A stretch of DNA of 64,000 nucleotides from Flammula alnicola (lineage: Eukaryota > Basidiomycota > Agaricomycetes > Agaricales > Strophariaceae). The notes under the pieces are model-generated. The model was given only the letters and a program-made list of their open reading frames with translations, did not search any database and was not told where the DNA came from. How positions within the stretch are numbered: position 1 is the first letter of the stretch; every line of letters begins with the position of its first letter. Below, one piece after another: positions 13,101 to 24,486 of this stretch. Made by a program: the position numbers and the translations under genes. The stretch is taken from assembly GCA_015499995.1 (NCBI GenBank), contig JADNRV010000016.1, positions 124,001 to 188,000 of the forward strand. Reading direction: 5' to 3'.

Positions 13101-14155
13101 CGGCACCAATGAAGAAGCCCTGGCCTGCAGGACCTCAGAGAAAGTAAAAAGATAAAAATATGTTGCGTACCATCTTTCGCGATAAGTAAATTGTCTCCAA
13201 CCTGTACGACAGCAGGTTTGGCCTTGGCACCAAGACCCAAGGTCATGTAGCCTGTCAGACCCGTAAGAGCATTCATCGCCGTGCCCGCGCTGGTAACTGG
13301 AAGAGGCGTCACGATGTCAAGGGCTGACATTGTCAGAATAGAGAATATCGCGAATTCTGTGGGCGAATACGCGAAACACGCGGTGTCTTTGTCCAAAAAT
13401 ACGATGCTACGAGCTGAGTGCGGTAAAGGCACTTCCTGGAATCTTGAGTGAGCTACGAAAGACTAAATCAAGACTAAATCAAGGGATTTAAGAGCATACC
13501 TTCACCTCCTGAGGTTCTCCGTCTTTCCATGAGTATAGTACAGCTCTCCGACGGCAACCTATTAGCAATTGGGTAACGAGGGTCGGAATAGGTTGAGATC
13601 GTTTGAACTCTGGTTCACCGGACGGTTGAGTGCTTGTTGGTAAGAGGACATTCTGTACGGAGGAATGTACAGCGAACGAAAATGCAGCTTTGGCCTTTGG
13701 CAAAGGCGTCGGGGGGGAGAAAGATGGTAACGGGAAAAGGGTGATGGTCGCCTCTTCCAAGTCTGTACATCAGACGAATTGGTAGATTCGGTGAAGATCT
13801 TTCTTACCCGACAAAACAACCAAAGAATTCACGTCCTTGATAAATCCCAATTGCTCTATTGACCGTCTTGTGAGATTCTTCTTGACTTCAACTAGGTCAA
13901 TTGAATCGGCTCCATCATCTGTTAGATGGCAACAACTTCAGCTCTTGACTTTGCGAGAAAGACTAATGTTTCCTCACTCAAGCTATATACATTTAAACTA
14001 CCAGTTGAGCTTCCGAGATACAGTCTGTCCGCTGTGAAGACCAGATTAGCCTAAGGGGTACGAAATGTGGGGCCATTCTTACCTTGGACAGTCAAGGAGT
14101 CGAACTTGTCTTTAAGGCCAGAAAGCACGACTTTTGGAGTAGTAAATGGCGCCAT
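10173..14155 (-). CDS. vps39: Vam6/Vps39 subunit of the HOPS vacuolar tethering complex
   Basis: HOPS subunit that binds the Rab7-type GTPase on late endosome and vacuole and tethers membranes before SNARE fusion. Evidence in order: the N-terminus MAPFTTPKVVLSGLKDKFDSL, a CNH-type beta-propeller (RLYLGSSTGSLNVYSL; VKKNLTRRSIEQLGFIKDVN; ARSIVFLDKDTACFAYSPTEF), the Vps39-1 helical region (AVSQFRAAKFDDAIDAFIDL), the Vps39-2 region (CSRYLEYLISERQEETPAFH), and a C-terminal Cys pair domain (MCPQCHKRLGNSVIAVHAP, then HYQC). The stop TAA is at 10173-10175 after LELRR. Many short introns are present. Frame is lost by one base near 10490, 10541, 10572, 12686 and 13922, always at or beside a small run. 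The protein text resumes correctly each time, so assembly error is the likelier cause. The gene converges on the ankyrin gene with about 260 bp between stops. Confidence 0.92.
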
Positions 14156-15597
14156 TTCATATATCAGGATATCGAATTCAAATCCACATTTCTTCAGCTG
14201 CGAGCAGCCTGAGGCAAGTTGACCAGATGCTGGAGATGGCAAGCGCCTTGCGGCCTTTACGCGGCCAAGTGTTGACCTATGTTGCCGTTGCCCCGGGAAT
14301 AAAATATGTCCAAATAACTACTTTAGGGCCGCCGCTCGCCTCTTCCTCCTCGTTCCTTGACTCTGACAGTGATTGACGACATTCGAGTCTTATTCTCTCT
14401 CTTTTCCGTCGTTCAATAATAGATTCTATCCTCTCCGGGCCTTAAGTATGACCGCCCTCGGCTTTTTGCTTCTGGCGCACTACATATCAAGCTCAAGTCA
14501 CAAAGGTAAGCAAGGGCTTTGAGGATTGCGGGGCTTTTCCTTACTTGAAGGCCAATCTATTTGATCATTCATTCCTAAATGCGGAGCCATAGAAGCCATG
14601 TAAACTTTTATCGAACTGGGCGAACAAGATTTGCAGCGCCTCTTATTGCCGTCTAGGGGTTAGCATGCTTACAACCCTGCATACGCACATTCCGGCGTTA
14701 CGGTTTGATGCCAGCGGCTGTCACTGTCGTGGATCAATATAGAGGACTCGACCTTGTCTAGCCTTGTCTGTGGGCCCTCGGTGTGTCTCCTATTCACGCC
14801 TTTTCCCTCCATCGGAGCAGTGGCTTGCACAAATCTCAAGTAATTTTCGCATTCTGTCATCATTTGGTATGTGTCTCGTCAAGCATACAAAAATCCTGCC
14901 TTGCTGCCAAGCGCCTAAACTCATTCCCTTATTCTAACAAAATTCTCGTTCTTGCAGCGTGGAAACGGAATCGAATGCCAGGATGTCTCAAAGCTGGGAG
15001 ATGTTTTATTGTCATTATTTCAAATTCTCAATCTCGTCGGTAATCATTTCTCGTCAAATGATTCCATCAAATTGAATGACGTTTCAGGGAAGCAATATGT
15101 GTGTGAGTGCGCCCACCACTGGGCCCTGGCACCCGTCATTTACTATTTCGCTTTAGGAGTCGACAAGTTTGAACAAGTTATACGCATGAGCTATATTTCG
15201 CAATGTAAACTCAAAGCTATGCAGCTCATCTACGTCAATGAACCGAAGGCAACGCCAACCAACAACATCAAGGATTTGAGATGTGTTGACGCGTTCTGGA
15301 ATCTGCTATGCACCTGGCTTCGAGCATCATCCATCAAATCAGTCTTTGAGAGTTGATGCGGTTCCACCTGACTACCGCTTCCTCTCACCCGGAGGGAACT
15401 CATCTATTTTTATCCTCAAGTGGGAATGGCATCCATATAAAAGCAACGCCAATACACTGAGATTCTCCAGCTGTGCTCACAACCAAAGAAACTTCGTGCT
15501 GGTCACTTAGTCCCCCCCAACTTCCTCTTCTTTCTACGAACCTTACGAGTTCTTCGTCCATCTTTTACCTAAATTACCACACATATACTCATCCACT
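14156..15597. other. Intergenic region, no confident gene
   Basis: About 1.4 kb. Plus-strand frames at 14952-15356 and 15283-15510 have no recognisable domain or convincing splice sites. A short hydrophobic start (MTALGFLLLAHYISSSSHK, from about 14448) followed by a GTAAG donor hints at a small secreted protein, but I could not assemble downstream exons. The right end holds the promoter of the secreted repeat protein. Confidence 0.4.
15436..15442 (+). promoter_or_regulatory. TATA box of the secreted repeat protein
   Basis: TATAAAA lies about 160 bases upstream of the ATG at 15598. No other gene starts nearby, and a strong TATA box fits an abundantly expressed secreted protein. Confidence 0.5.
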
Positions 15598-16653
15598 ATG
15601 GTTTACGCTGCTTCCGCTGTTGCTTTTGCTGTCGTTGCTTTGAACGTGGCTTCCGGGATGGCCATGCCCTACGAGTGAGCGCATCTATTTTTCGACTATC
15701 GAAGACGTGAACTGATCCATTTTCAGTGACGCCGCTGATTTAATGGAACGTGACTATAACGATTACGAATTGGACGCTCGCGAGTACTACAACGAGCTTG
15801 ACACCCGCGACATCGCCGACATTGAGGCCCGCGAGTTACTTGCCGTACTTTCTGAAGTCGATGCCCGGGAGTACGATGGCCTTGACGCCCGCGAGCTCGA
15901 GGAGGTGTTCGAGTACCTCCGTGACGTCTCCAATGCTGCAGCGACACCCGCTCCCGCCACTATCACCGTGACCGCCAGCGCGTCCCTGCAGACGATCACC
16001 AAGACTCATACTCACCACCCCAAGCCCACTTCTTGCACCTCAGACGAATTGAAGGCGAAAAAGGCAGCGGCTAAGAAAGCGAAGGCAGACGCTAAGAAAG
16101 CAAAGGCAGATGCAAAGAAAGCAAAAGAAGCTGCTAAGAAGGCCGCTAAGAAGGCTAAGAAGCTCGCTGCTGAGCGCCGCAAGCACCACCACCACCATCA
16201 CCATCACCACCACCACGAGCACGAGCACGCTTCCTCAACCGCCTTGGTCTCTGCCACCGCCTCCGCCGGTGCCCTTGCCCGCTCGGCTTCTCCTACTGCG
16301 TCCGCTTCTGTGTCGGCAACCCCCTCTGCCTCAGGAACGCACTCTGCCCAGCTTGCTCGCATCACACCTGCGCCGGCAGTCCACGTCGCTCAGCAACTCA
16401 CGACGTCGACCCACACTGGCAGGCATGGAACTGTAACTGTCGAAGTCACCACGACTGCCGCTACACCCGCATGCACCGCGCCTAGCCTGCTCAAGAAGCT
16501 GTTCAAGGGTAAGAAAGCCCGCAGCTTCATCGATGATGAGATGGATGAGATGTTCGCGTACGTTTTCCCCCTCTTCCTGGGCGCTTATCGATAAGCTAAC
16601 ATGGGATCATCGTTATGTATAGGCGTGAATACGACTTCGATGATCTCGATTAA
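15598..16653 (+). CDS. Secreted His-rich, Lys/Ala-repeat protein
   Basis: A 312-residue protein of unknown function from three exons (15598-15674, 15727-16557, 16623-16653). Residues 1-23 form a signal peptide ending near SGMAMP. Residues 35-85 repeat the motif (L/V/I)(D/E)ARE (LDAREYY, IEARELL, VDAREYD, LDARELE), and the C-terminus ends in a related AREYDFDDLD. Around residues 132-175 there is a Lys/Ala tract of AKKAK and ADAKKAK units, then eleven consecutive histidines (about 179-189) and HEHEH. A Ser/Thr/Ala-rich stretch, probably O-glycosylated, follows, with one Cys in each half. An extracellular metal- or wall-binding role is possible from the His and Lys content but is only inference. 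A TATA box lies upstream. Confidence 0.85.
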
Positions 16654-17318
16654 GCAGTCTATGTATATGTTATTATTTGGGCGTCCAAGATTTGTAGATT
16701 TGTAGAGGTATGATAGTTGTATACTTGTATGAGAAGTAATTTTCATCACTTCCGACCGAGCGACTGAACGACACTCAACTGCGGAGTGACCTCGGCTTTG
16801 AGCTGCATTTAAGTCTGTTTAAGTATCGTAGTGGACACCGAGTGGTCGCCGACGAGGGTCCTTCGGGCACTAATCTAACCAGTCGTTGTCGATCCGCTCG
16901 TAACAAATGAATCACTTCACCTAGGTACAAGCCGCTTTATGTAATCTTGATGTTTTGAGGGAATGTCAAATTTACTCGGCGTCAGTCATCCATTGTACAT
17001 GGGGCCAGAGTCTGGCCCCAATTAGCCGCCAGACAGAGTCGTGCCCAGTTCCACTTGACTAGTCGCGTACTCTGTCAGACATAAGAAGATTGAAGCTTTG
17101 AAGACTGGTGTGCTTGAATATGAGTCACGGACGCGTCGAGTCACAGACATGTCACAGCTTGTTGATCGCGTTCGGAACCTTTTTGGGAGACCTTCTCCTC
17201 AATCTGGACAACTTGGACCTGACCACATCGCTCGAAAACAACAATTCCGACGTCTTGACGGTTTTCGGACAGCTAAGAAGCTTTTGTTTATAGAAGACCT
17301 CTAAATTTCCTCCTCAGC
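16654..17318. other. Intergenic spacer
   Basis: No supportable gene. Overlapping frames at 17098-17304 lack domains and sit directly before the next gene's ATG. Probably terminator of the secreted protein gene and promoter of the following gene. Confidence 0.45.
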
Positions 17319-20184
17319 ATGGAACACTCCGAACTTTTCAATGACGAAGTGATTGCAGACAGCGAGGACGAGAATGACATGGATATGGGCAATTTTGGCG
17401 CATCGGAAGGTGCGTCTATTTATGACTTCTGTCAGCTCTCAAAATATGAATTGTAATAGACGTGCTTGCAGACCTAGGAGGCGCCAATCTAAACCTCCCA
17501 TCGTCTGTCTCAGCGTTCAGTTTAACAGGCCACCACCAGAAAGCAAATGCGTTGTCATCCATTTCGACTTTTACCGCTGGTCCGTCTGCCGTTCCTGAAT
17601 ACCCTTCTGGGTTCGCCTCTGTGGAAAGAATGAGGATGGAGAAAGGAAAGCAGAAAGAGGCAGATACATCGATCAACTCGGTTACCGGCGCGTATACAGA
17701 CTTTGAAGGCTTTCCAGGCAGTATTGCGGACAGGGCGAAGACTCGCCAGCGCCCTCAGAAGCCAGCTCCATCTACGTCGGACGTCATTGAACTCACTTCG
17801 GATGAAGATGAGCTGAGTCTCAAGCCATCTATCTCGAAAGTCAAGCCAAAACCCAAGCCAAAACCCAAACCTAAGGTCAAACCTAAAGCGAAGGAAAAGG
17901 AAGATGCTATCGAAACGCCTGGCACTTCGAACCAACCTGACCCAATACCAGCGGCTGCTCCAAGGCCGCGACCTCGTCCTCGTCCGATTGTCAAGCGTCC
18001 GAAGACAATCCCGGATGACGCTGTATCCCATGCGCCTTACCCACCAACGTCAACTCCTCCCTCAAACGGCCCCGAAATTCCTATTGCCTCCTCGCCCCCC
18101 CGCCTTCCCAACCATCACACTATGACGTCTCAATTACCTCCATCGGACCCGCCCATTCCTACCTTGTCGACGGTCTATAATGGCCAGAACGACGGCTTAC
18201 CGCGCATTGAGACTCTCCCAAATCCTGGGATGGGCATTGACTTCGGCGGCCCTCTATCGTCTCCAAGCTCTCTGTTCAGCGAACGTGGAACGAAAACGAA
18301 GAGAAAAAGGAACGTGCTAGATGTGGATGCAGAGATCGACGAGCTTGCCACGTCGCAGGGTGCTCCAGATAATATGCGTTTTCCTCACAGACTCCACAGT
18401 CTATCACCGCGTAGGATGCCTCCTCCACCAACTTTCTTTGCTGGATCCTCTTCGTCGTCGTTTGGCGGAGGAAGAGACAATGCAGCAGCACCCGCTTTTA
18501 ATTCTGACCCAGAACCGCAGCATGAGGTCGTGGATCTCACAACCCTGCCTTGTACAAATGATGTCCGAGGGCCAGTCCCAAAGCCCAAGAAGCCGAGGAA
18601 GAAGAAGGCTGATGAACATGACGAGGGTGCTGCGCCAAAGATGATCGTTCTGGATGAAGATGACGGAGATGACGACTTCGATCCTGGGCAGGAGGGCGTT
18701 AAGAAGAAGAAAGGGAAGGCGAAGTCGAAGGAAAAAACCGCGACAGCTAAAGGCAAAGCTAAGGCAAACGAGAGCTTGGACGGTCCAGGCAAGGGGCAAG
18801 TCGAAGTGGTCATTACTAGCAAACCCCAGACAAAGGGCAAGGGCAAAGATAAAGCGACCGGCAAAGCCGCTGCCAAAGACAAACGGAAGCAGGTAGAGAT
18901 TCCAGGGAAAGACGCCAACAAAGAGATCTTCAAGAGTCGCGAGTTCATCGAAGACTCTGATGAGGAGCCAGATCCCCTCCAGTTGGTTGGTTCTGGCGGA
19001 GGAACTTCTGCGGAGTCTGCACATACACCCACTACATCATCATCCGCGAAGATCACTGGAGGTTCAAGACCGACACCGGCCGCTGCTCCTCACCTCGCCA
19101 CTTCGTTATTGTCAAAGTCAAGCTATCATCCACCGGATCCACCCCATTTCACCGACCTGGATTCAGATATGCGAAACCTTGGATCCTCCTCCGGTAAGCC
19201 TGGTAGAGGGGGAAGTAAGAAGAGGAAGAATATTGTCGATTCAGAAGCAGAAGACGATGAGGTAGAGGTAGACGACGTTGTACGGGTAAATCCCCCATCA
19301 CCGATATCAACAGCTAAAAAGAGGAAAGCGGAGGGCATTCCTACGAAGGACAAGGGAAAGAAGAAAAAGGGAAAGAATGTGGTTTTGTCTGACAAAGAAG
19401 ATCCATCTGAGGCCGAGGCGGAACGGGAAGAAGTCGGGATGCAGAAGCAGAAGCAGAAACCACCAAAGCCGAGAAAGGCGTCGAAAAAGGTTATTGACGA
19501 TGACGAAGACACCAATGAACCTAAAGAGGTGCAACCCGTTGCCCACGACCAACGATCTACGCCAGAGCAAATACCCGAGTCGGTCAAGGTAAGTGGTTTT
19601 ATCCACTTCCATTTGTGCACCGAATTTACATGTCTGTCTAGGAAAATATCATACCTGTGACCGCTAAACCCACCGCCTCAACACCGAGACTGACTACCGT
19701 CCCAAGGGCGATGGGTACTAACGACGGCGAGAACAAAACACCTCTGTATGCGCGGTACGAAATTGCCCCTCGAAAGAGCAGCCTACCGATGTCCGAGCTT
19801 ATCCGGCGCGCCAACTCCCTCCCTGGATCGCCTTTCTCCACCCCTCACCCATCCACGCCCTCGGCCCATGGGGCGGGGGCCTCCAAACTCAAACCTTTGA
19901 TTGGCCGCACGTCCACGGCCTATTCGCCGTACCTAAAATCCTCCCGAAGCATGCTCTCCCGTATCGCACCTCTGCACCCCAACCGGCGTACACCGCCGCC
20001 CCCGCCGCCCCCGCCTCCTCCGAGGAAGAAGAGCAAGAAGGAGCTGGAGATGGAGGAAAAGTGGGAAGAGGAGATGGTGGAGAGCGTGGGCGGGATGGAG
20101 GCGTGGGCAGTGCTTGGAGACGACGAAAGAAGGGAAATTCGGAAGGCGAAGTGGGCTAGGGAGCTGGGCGGATGGGATGAGTAG
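17319..20184 (+). CDS. Large disordered nuclear-type protein with SUMO-interaction-like motifs
   Basis: A 920-residue protein of unidentified family from three exons (17319-17409, 17460-19588, 19642-20184), all joining in frame. It begins MEHSELFNDEVIADSEDEN. Most of it is low complexity: Lys-Pro repeats (KPKPKPKPK), an Arg-Pro block (RPRPRPRPIVKRPK), long Lys-rich stretches and acidic patches. Three motifs resemble SUMO-interacting motifs, hydrophobic cores beside acidic residues: VIELTSDEDE, VVDLTTLP and MIVLDEDDGDDD. The C-terminal 180 residues look more conserved: ARYEIAPRKSSLPMSELIRR, then a run of ten prolines and a charged end with WEEEMVE and AKWARELGGWDE. The whole suggests a chromatin or DNA-repair scaffold, but no catalytic domain is visible and the function is unknown. 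Confidence 0.8.
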
Positions 20185-22594
20185 TGTAGCATGAACCTGG
20201 CGGGAGTAGCGGTTGTGGCAGGTTCACCTGAAGATGTGTGTCCCTTGTCCTAATTAGGAGCGGCGGAGCCTCGTCAATAAATACAGACAAATAACGCGCC
20301 TCTCAAAGTAATTAACCGTTTTTGTCGAATCATACGTCTTATGTAAACTTGGATCAATCTCTACGAAAGAAATGTCGAGATCAAAGATAGCTCACTTTCT
20401 AAGTCTTTCTTTATCCCTTTCCGAGTCTTCGTTCGCGCACCAAGCAGTCACCACACGCTGCTACCGATCTCGTCGGTGGATGTTGGACACCAGGATGAAA
20501 ACTGTATAGAGCGTATCCTAGGAGTTAGCACTTTGCTATCAATAGCACTTGAAGAAAGTTGCTATCTCCAGCCGGAAAAAGGTCAACAGCCGTCGTATGT
20601 CAGGAAGTTCCCGGAGGGGACTTCTTTGACTTCGAAATGTTGATCATCCTGTGAAAGCTACTTTACATGCGGAAAGATTCTAGGGTTCGACTAGATTTGG
20701 TGAGTACTCCATTCCTGTTGTATGAGTGCTTCTCGGCTGGGATGTTGGACAATTATTGAGGTCGAAGCATATCAAAGACCTAGAAGCATACTCGAGTACA
20801 ATGTTTCTACGATTTGATTCTCTTATCACAACACCACGACATTTCATAAGGCATCACATCACCAAGCTTTCGGAGTCTGGTGGGATCATGCCAATTCCCT
20901 AAAAAAGCTGTCAGATTAGGCACGGCAATAGACAATATTAATGCAAAAATAGACCGTGCAGTCGGGCTTCAAGGCATATAGACGGAGACCTGATGAACAT
21001 CACGTTCAAGCGCTGTCCCATTCATACCCGTCTGTTTGTTCCGCCTTTGTGATTTTTATATTCTCATGGCCATCATCGGAGACAAGGCATTATCACCCGG
21101 CGTGCCAATCGCCTAGGCGTTTGTTGCCTTGAGATATCATGCGGGACATATTTATTATTACTGGCGCACATGCTGAGATGTCTGTTATGCTATGTCGGTG
21201 TCGGTGTCAGCGTCAACCTCCGTCGACGGTCGACGGTGAATTGCACGCTACTTATTGTACTTATTCTGGACGGTCCATTTTCAGTGAGTTCCTTCAGTTA
21301 TCATTGAGTACTGAGTTTCCTCCGCCTGCTCACTATTAAAATTGATAACTTACGGTCTCACGATCAGTAATCGTGTTAAAGATAATAGTTTAGGAATCAC
21401 TTATGGCATCAAATCCTCCTGTTTATACGCCGTTGATTTTCGTGGACGGCACTACGAGCCTCTCAGCTACAAGCTTTCCATTCTCTCCATGTTATGCAAA
21501 TATTAATTGCCGAGCTATCTCATGGTGTGCTGCTGGTTTCACGGACACCTCAGTGGCATACGTGGTCAGAAGGTATGGGTAAGTTCACATCGAAGCATCT
21601 CTTCCGGCTACTCTCGGCTATGGTCCTCCCGCGTCGCTGCAAAACAGACTTTATTCCTCAGATTCAGAAGCTATTTGCCTTACGTAGTGAAGGCCAATCC
21701 GTAATAGTCGCACAACCTTGTGCGACTGCGACTCCTGTCTTTCTGATTTTATTTCTGCTTCGGGGACATAGTTCTGGGGTTTGGGGCAGCATTAGCGACC
21801 CACATGATTCATCCTACTATCACTAAGAGGCGTAGTGCGGGTATTTTGGGATTATGGACATCTGTTTCCCGCTGTCAGATGATTGCTCCACCTCAAGAAT
21901 CAGAACTGCAGTATGGCCACAACGCGGAGAATAGCGTCAGTGAACTCGTAGTGATTCGTGAACGCCGTAAAGGTTGGGTAAGTGCTATCGACCAAAGGCT
22001 TCTTGGCGATTGTGCGCCCATCGATCATGATCGATCGGTGCGCGGAAGTATATCGAGGTAAATCGCCATGAATCGCTTTGATTTCGCGGCGCACTACATA
22101 TGTCATAAGTAACTGCATTTAAATAATATACGAGGCTGACAAAGGTTACTGAAGACGCACATTGTGTTTTTTCCCTCAGTACGAAGTACATGCTGATAGC
22201 AAGCCACGGCGGTTGCGATCCAGCACAGCTTTCACATCTGCTTATACTTGGGCATGAATTCACTTCAGGTTCGAGGAGATTTGGAAGATGGAGGTTAAAT
22301 TTACACGGTGTAAAGAAAGACGTGTCTTTCAAGTCGCATCAATCACGAATTATCCCAGAAACAGCGAAAGACCTTGATGTCGCGTTTCTCCTTCATCAAA
22401 GAGTCTCGCCACCAATAGCGACGGTCCTCGAGTTCTATAGCATTAAAAAGCATGTTACGTAGAAGTCAAGTGGCAAGTCCCCTGCGGGCTCCGTAGAGTC
22501 TTCTGAGTTATTCGATGCCCTTCTTCAGGCTGAGCTCCTGCGTAAAAGCTATCAGATAAGCAAATTGCTGGAATGGAGGCTGGTCACGCTATCT
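20185..22594. other. Gene-poor region left of the nested transposon
   Basis: About 2.4 kb. Open frames (21494-21826, 21804-22061, 22190-22462 and minus-strand 21985-22332) overlap each other in several frames, lack domains and show no consistent splice sites. I see no gene; decayed mobile DNA is possible but not demonstrable from this copy alone. Confidence 0.45.
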
Positions 22595-22857
22595 TTACAG
22601 CGACTTGCGGTACTTAGGGCGCGTCACGATTTTTTCCAAACGCGGCGATTTTTGATGGTTTTTGGTTCGTTTTGAGTATTCGTAGAATAGCGTCGCCAGT
22701 TCTTATTATTATTGAATAACAATCAAACCATTGAATTCGCATTGAAAATTGGCATCGATAGGTATAAGAAATGTCTCGAAAAAATCGAATTTGAGTGATA
22801 GTTTGAGGGAACATAGATTTCGCAGGTGTTCAGATGATGTGGCACAATGTTCATGAA
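22595..22857 (+). repeat. Left inverted-repeat arm of the foldback-like element
   Basis: 263-bp arm running from TTACAGCGACTTGCGG to GTTCATGAA. It matches the reverse complement of the right arm over its full length, apart from the insertion there. Confidence 0.85.
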
Positions 22858-23459
22858 ATAAAGTGTATAATGGTCATTCAAAATGCACAAATTTACCTCC
22901 AGTTGGCTTGGATATATACTCTATGCCAAATTATACATGAAAAACGAAGAGGAGGGGGCATGGCGTGGTGAAGTTGTAAGTGCTTCCTCGGGCCTCCCGG
23001 GACCACAAACGCTGTGTCGAAATCTCCCCGTAGAATTACTCTCCACCTATGTTTTACAGCGTATATTTTTTCTTTTATGCTATTAGAAGCTTCAACGCTT
23101 TTTTCGAGGCTTCTCAGCAGCATCTGAATGCATTGCAGCACGAAAGTTTTCCACCACATCAGCGGAAGGTTGACCTCAATCTCAACGATCCGAGACCTTT
23201 TTCTCTCCATTATTTTGACGCAGTTCGGCACATACCTTTGGTGGAAATACAATAGCACAATTTTCGTTGAAAAGGGGCAAGATTTAGTGAAGCCACGATG
23301 TAGGTGTGTTTCCACATCACAGCTGCCTTTGACCTGCTTTCTACCTCATAACCCACTGCGCTTCCTTCCACAAAAATTTGGCACTATCCGATATAGATAT
23401 CTAATGAAAGCATTATGAGCATAAAATTGGGAGATTTGGCTAAGAAATAGATGTGTAAC

Positions 23460-24140
23460 TTCATGAACATTGTGCCACATCATCTGAACACCTGCGAAAT
23501 CTATGTTCAGGACCCGGGAAGCTCCCCCCAGTTGGTGTCCGTGAATTTGCGGATTTGAGGCCCAAAATTCGTCAAATCTCTGTCCATTTCTTGCGGATTT
23601 GACAGCCCAAAAATCCTAGTTCTGTCCACTTTCTTGCGGATTTGAGGCTAGCCGGACAAAGTTTCCAGGCAGCCGAAATTTTTTCAGATTCAATGCCCAT
23701 GTACTACCCAAATGGACCAACATTTCGGGAAATTCTTCCTCCGCACGAATGCTGGGGACCAGAAAAATTGGTTTTAGCACCCGCAGGGAGAGAAAATTTG
23801 GACATTCACGTGACAATCTCTGTCCGTTTTTGCGGATTTGAGGGCGGAAACCGTGCGGATTTGAGGCCGAATTTTGGAGATTTCGCGGACACCAAATAAC
23901 AGGAGCTTCCCGGGTCCTCTATGTTCCCTCAAACTATCACTCAAATTCGATTTTTTCGAGACATTTCTTATACCTATCGATGCCAATTTTCAATGCGAAT
24001 TCAATGGTTTGATTGTTATTCAATAATAATAAGAACTGGCGACGCTATTCTACGAATACTCAAAACGAACCAAAAACCATCAAAAATCGCCGCGTTTGGA
24101 AAAAATCGTGACGCGCCCTAAGTACCGCAAGTCGCTGTAA
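23460..24140 (-). repeat. Right inverted-repeat arm, split by a nested element
   Basis: The arm consists of 23460-23508 plus 23919-24140. Removing the nested 410-bp element and one copy of the 8-bp duplication restores a 263-bp reverse complement of the left arm. The uninterrupted left arm therefore shows the pre-insertion sequence. Confidence 0.85.
23509..23918. mobile_element. Nested hAT-like MITE, 410 bp
   Basis: Terminal inverted repeats AGGACCCGGGAAGCTCC and GGAGCTTCCCGGGTCCT close the element, with a second matching block just inside (TTGGTGTCCG(T/C)GAA). It is flanked by the direct 8-bp duplication CTATGTTC (23501-23508 and 23919-23926), and the uninterrupted left arm of the host element carries this 8-mer once. 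An 8-bp duplication and short terminal repeats fit the hAT superfamily. Inside are five direct copies of GCGGATTTGA (near 23550, 23593, 23635, 23833 and 23859), mostly preceded by TGTCC(A/G)TTT or similar; such subterminal repeats are typical transposase-binding sites. There is no coding capacity, so it depends on a transposase elsewhere. Confidence 0.85.
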
Positions 24141-24486
24141 TTCGTGAGTCCGGCGAGGACTTCCGAGGGTCGCCCCCACAAACGACCCTCCCTGGAGCTT
24201 CTCCACGGCTTCTCCATGCTGTGGCCCCTGGAGTTATGCCGTTACTTAGTTGAAAGCTCCCAATGTCAGCTGTTCCACAATCATTCCAAATGTAGATTCG
24301 GCCATAGCGATAACCTCCGATTCGAGGAAGGTACAGACGGCTACAGACGGCGCGATATTGTTGCCTGGAACTTGTTATATGCAGGGTGGATGCTATCTAT
24401 AAACTATAAATCCCTTTCGCCCCTTGGATCCGTATGTGATTCTCCTCCACCACCCCCTTGCCTCGCCTATTCATACTTTTAACGCG
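24141..24486. other. Spacer between transposon and F-box gene
   Basis: 346 bases directly right of the transposon and upstream of the F-box ATG. No gene visible; probably contains that gene's promoter. Confidence 0.4.

Larger units (their letters stand above)
22595..24140. mobile_element. Long-terminal-inverted-repeat (foldback-like) element
   Basis: The ends are mirror images: TTACAGCGACTTGCGG at the left and CCGCAAGTCGCTGTAA at the right. The left arm is 22595-22857 (263 bp). The right arm is 23460-24140 minus a later 410-bp insertion and its 8-bp duplication, which again gives exactly 263 bp. The arms look identical wherever I compared them; both encode the same 66-residue meaningless frame. 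The 602-bp centre (22858-23459) has no transposase. A TA dinucleotide lies at both ends, compatible with a Tc1/mariner-like target duplication, but because the ends are symmetrical the exact boundary cannot be fixed. The superfamily is unassigned; it is probably a non-autonomous, fairly recent copy. Confidence 0.85.

Noticed and set aside
18385..19056. Long minus-strand open frames (223 and 206 residues) inside the 17.3-20.2 kb gene
   Set aside because: Shadows of the Lys/Glu/Ser-rich plus-strand exon, whose codon pattern keeps the reverse frames open. Low-complexity Ser/Phe translation.
22614..22814. A 66-residue open frame identical to one at 23921-24121 on the other strand
   Set aside because: Both lie inside the two arms of the inverted-repeat element, so they are one sequence read twice. 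No domain and no start context; not genes.
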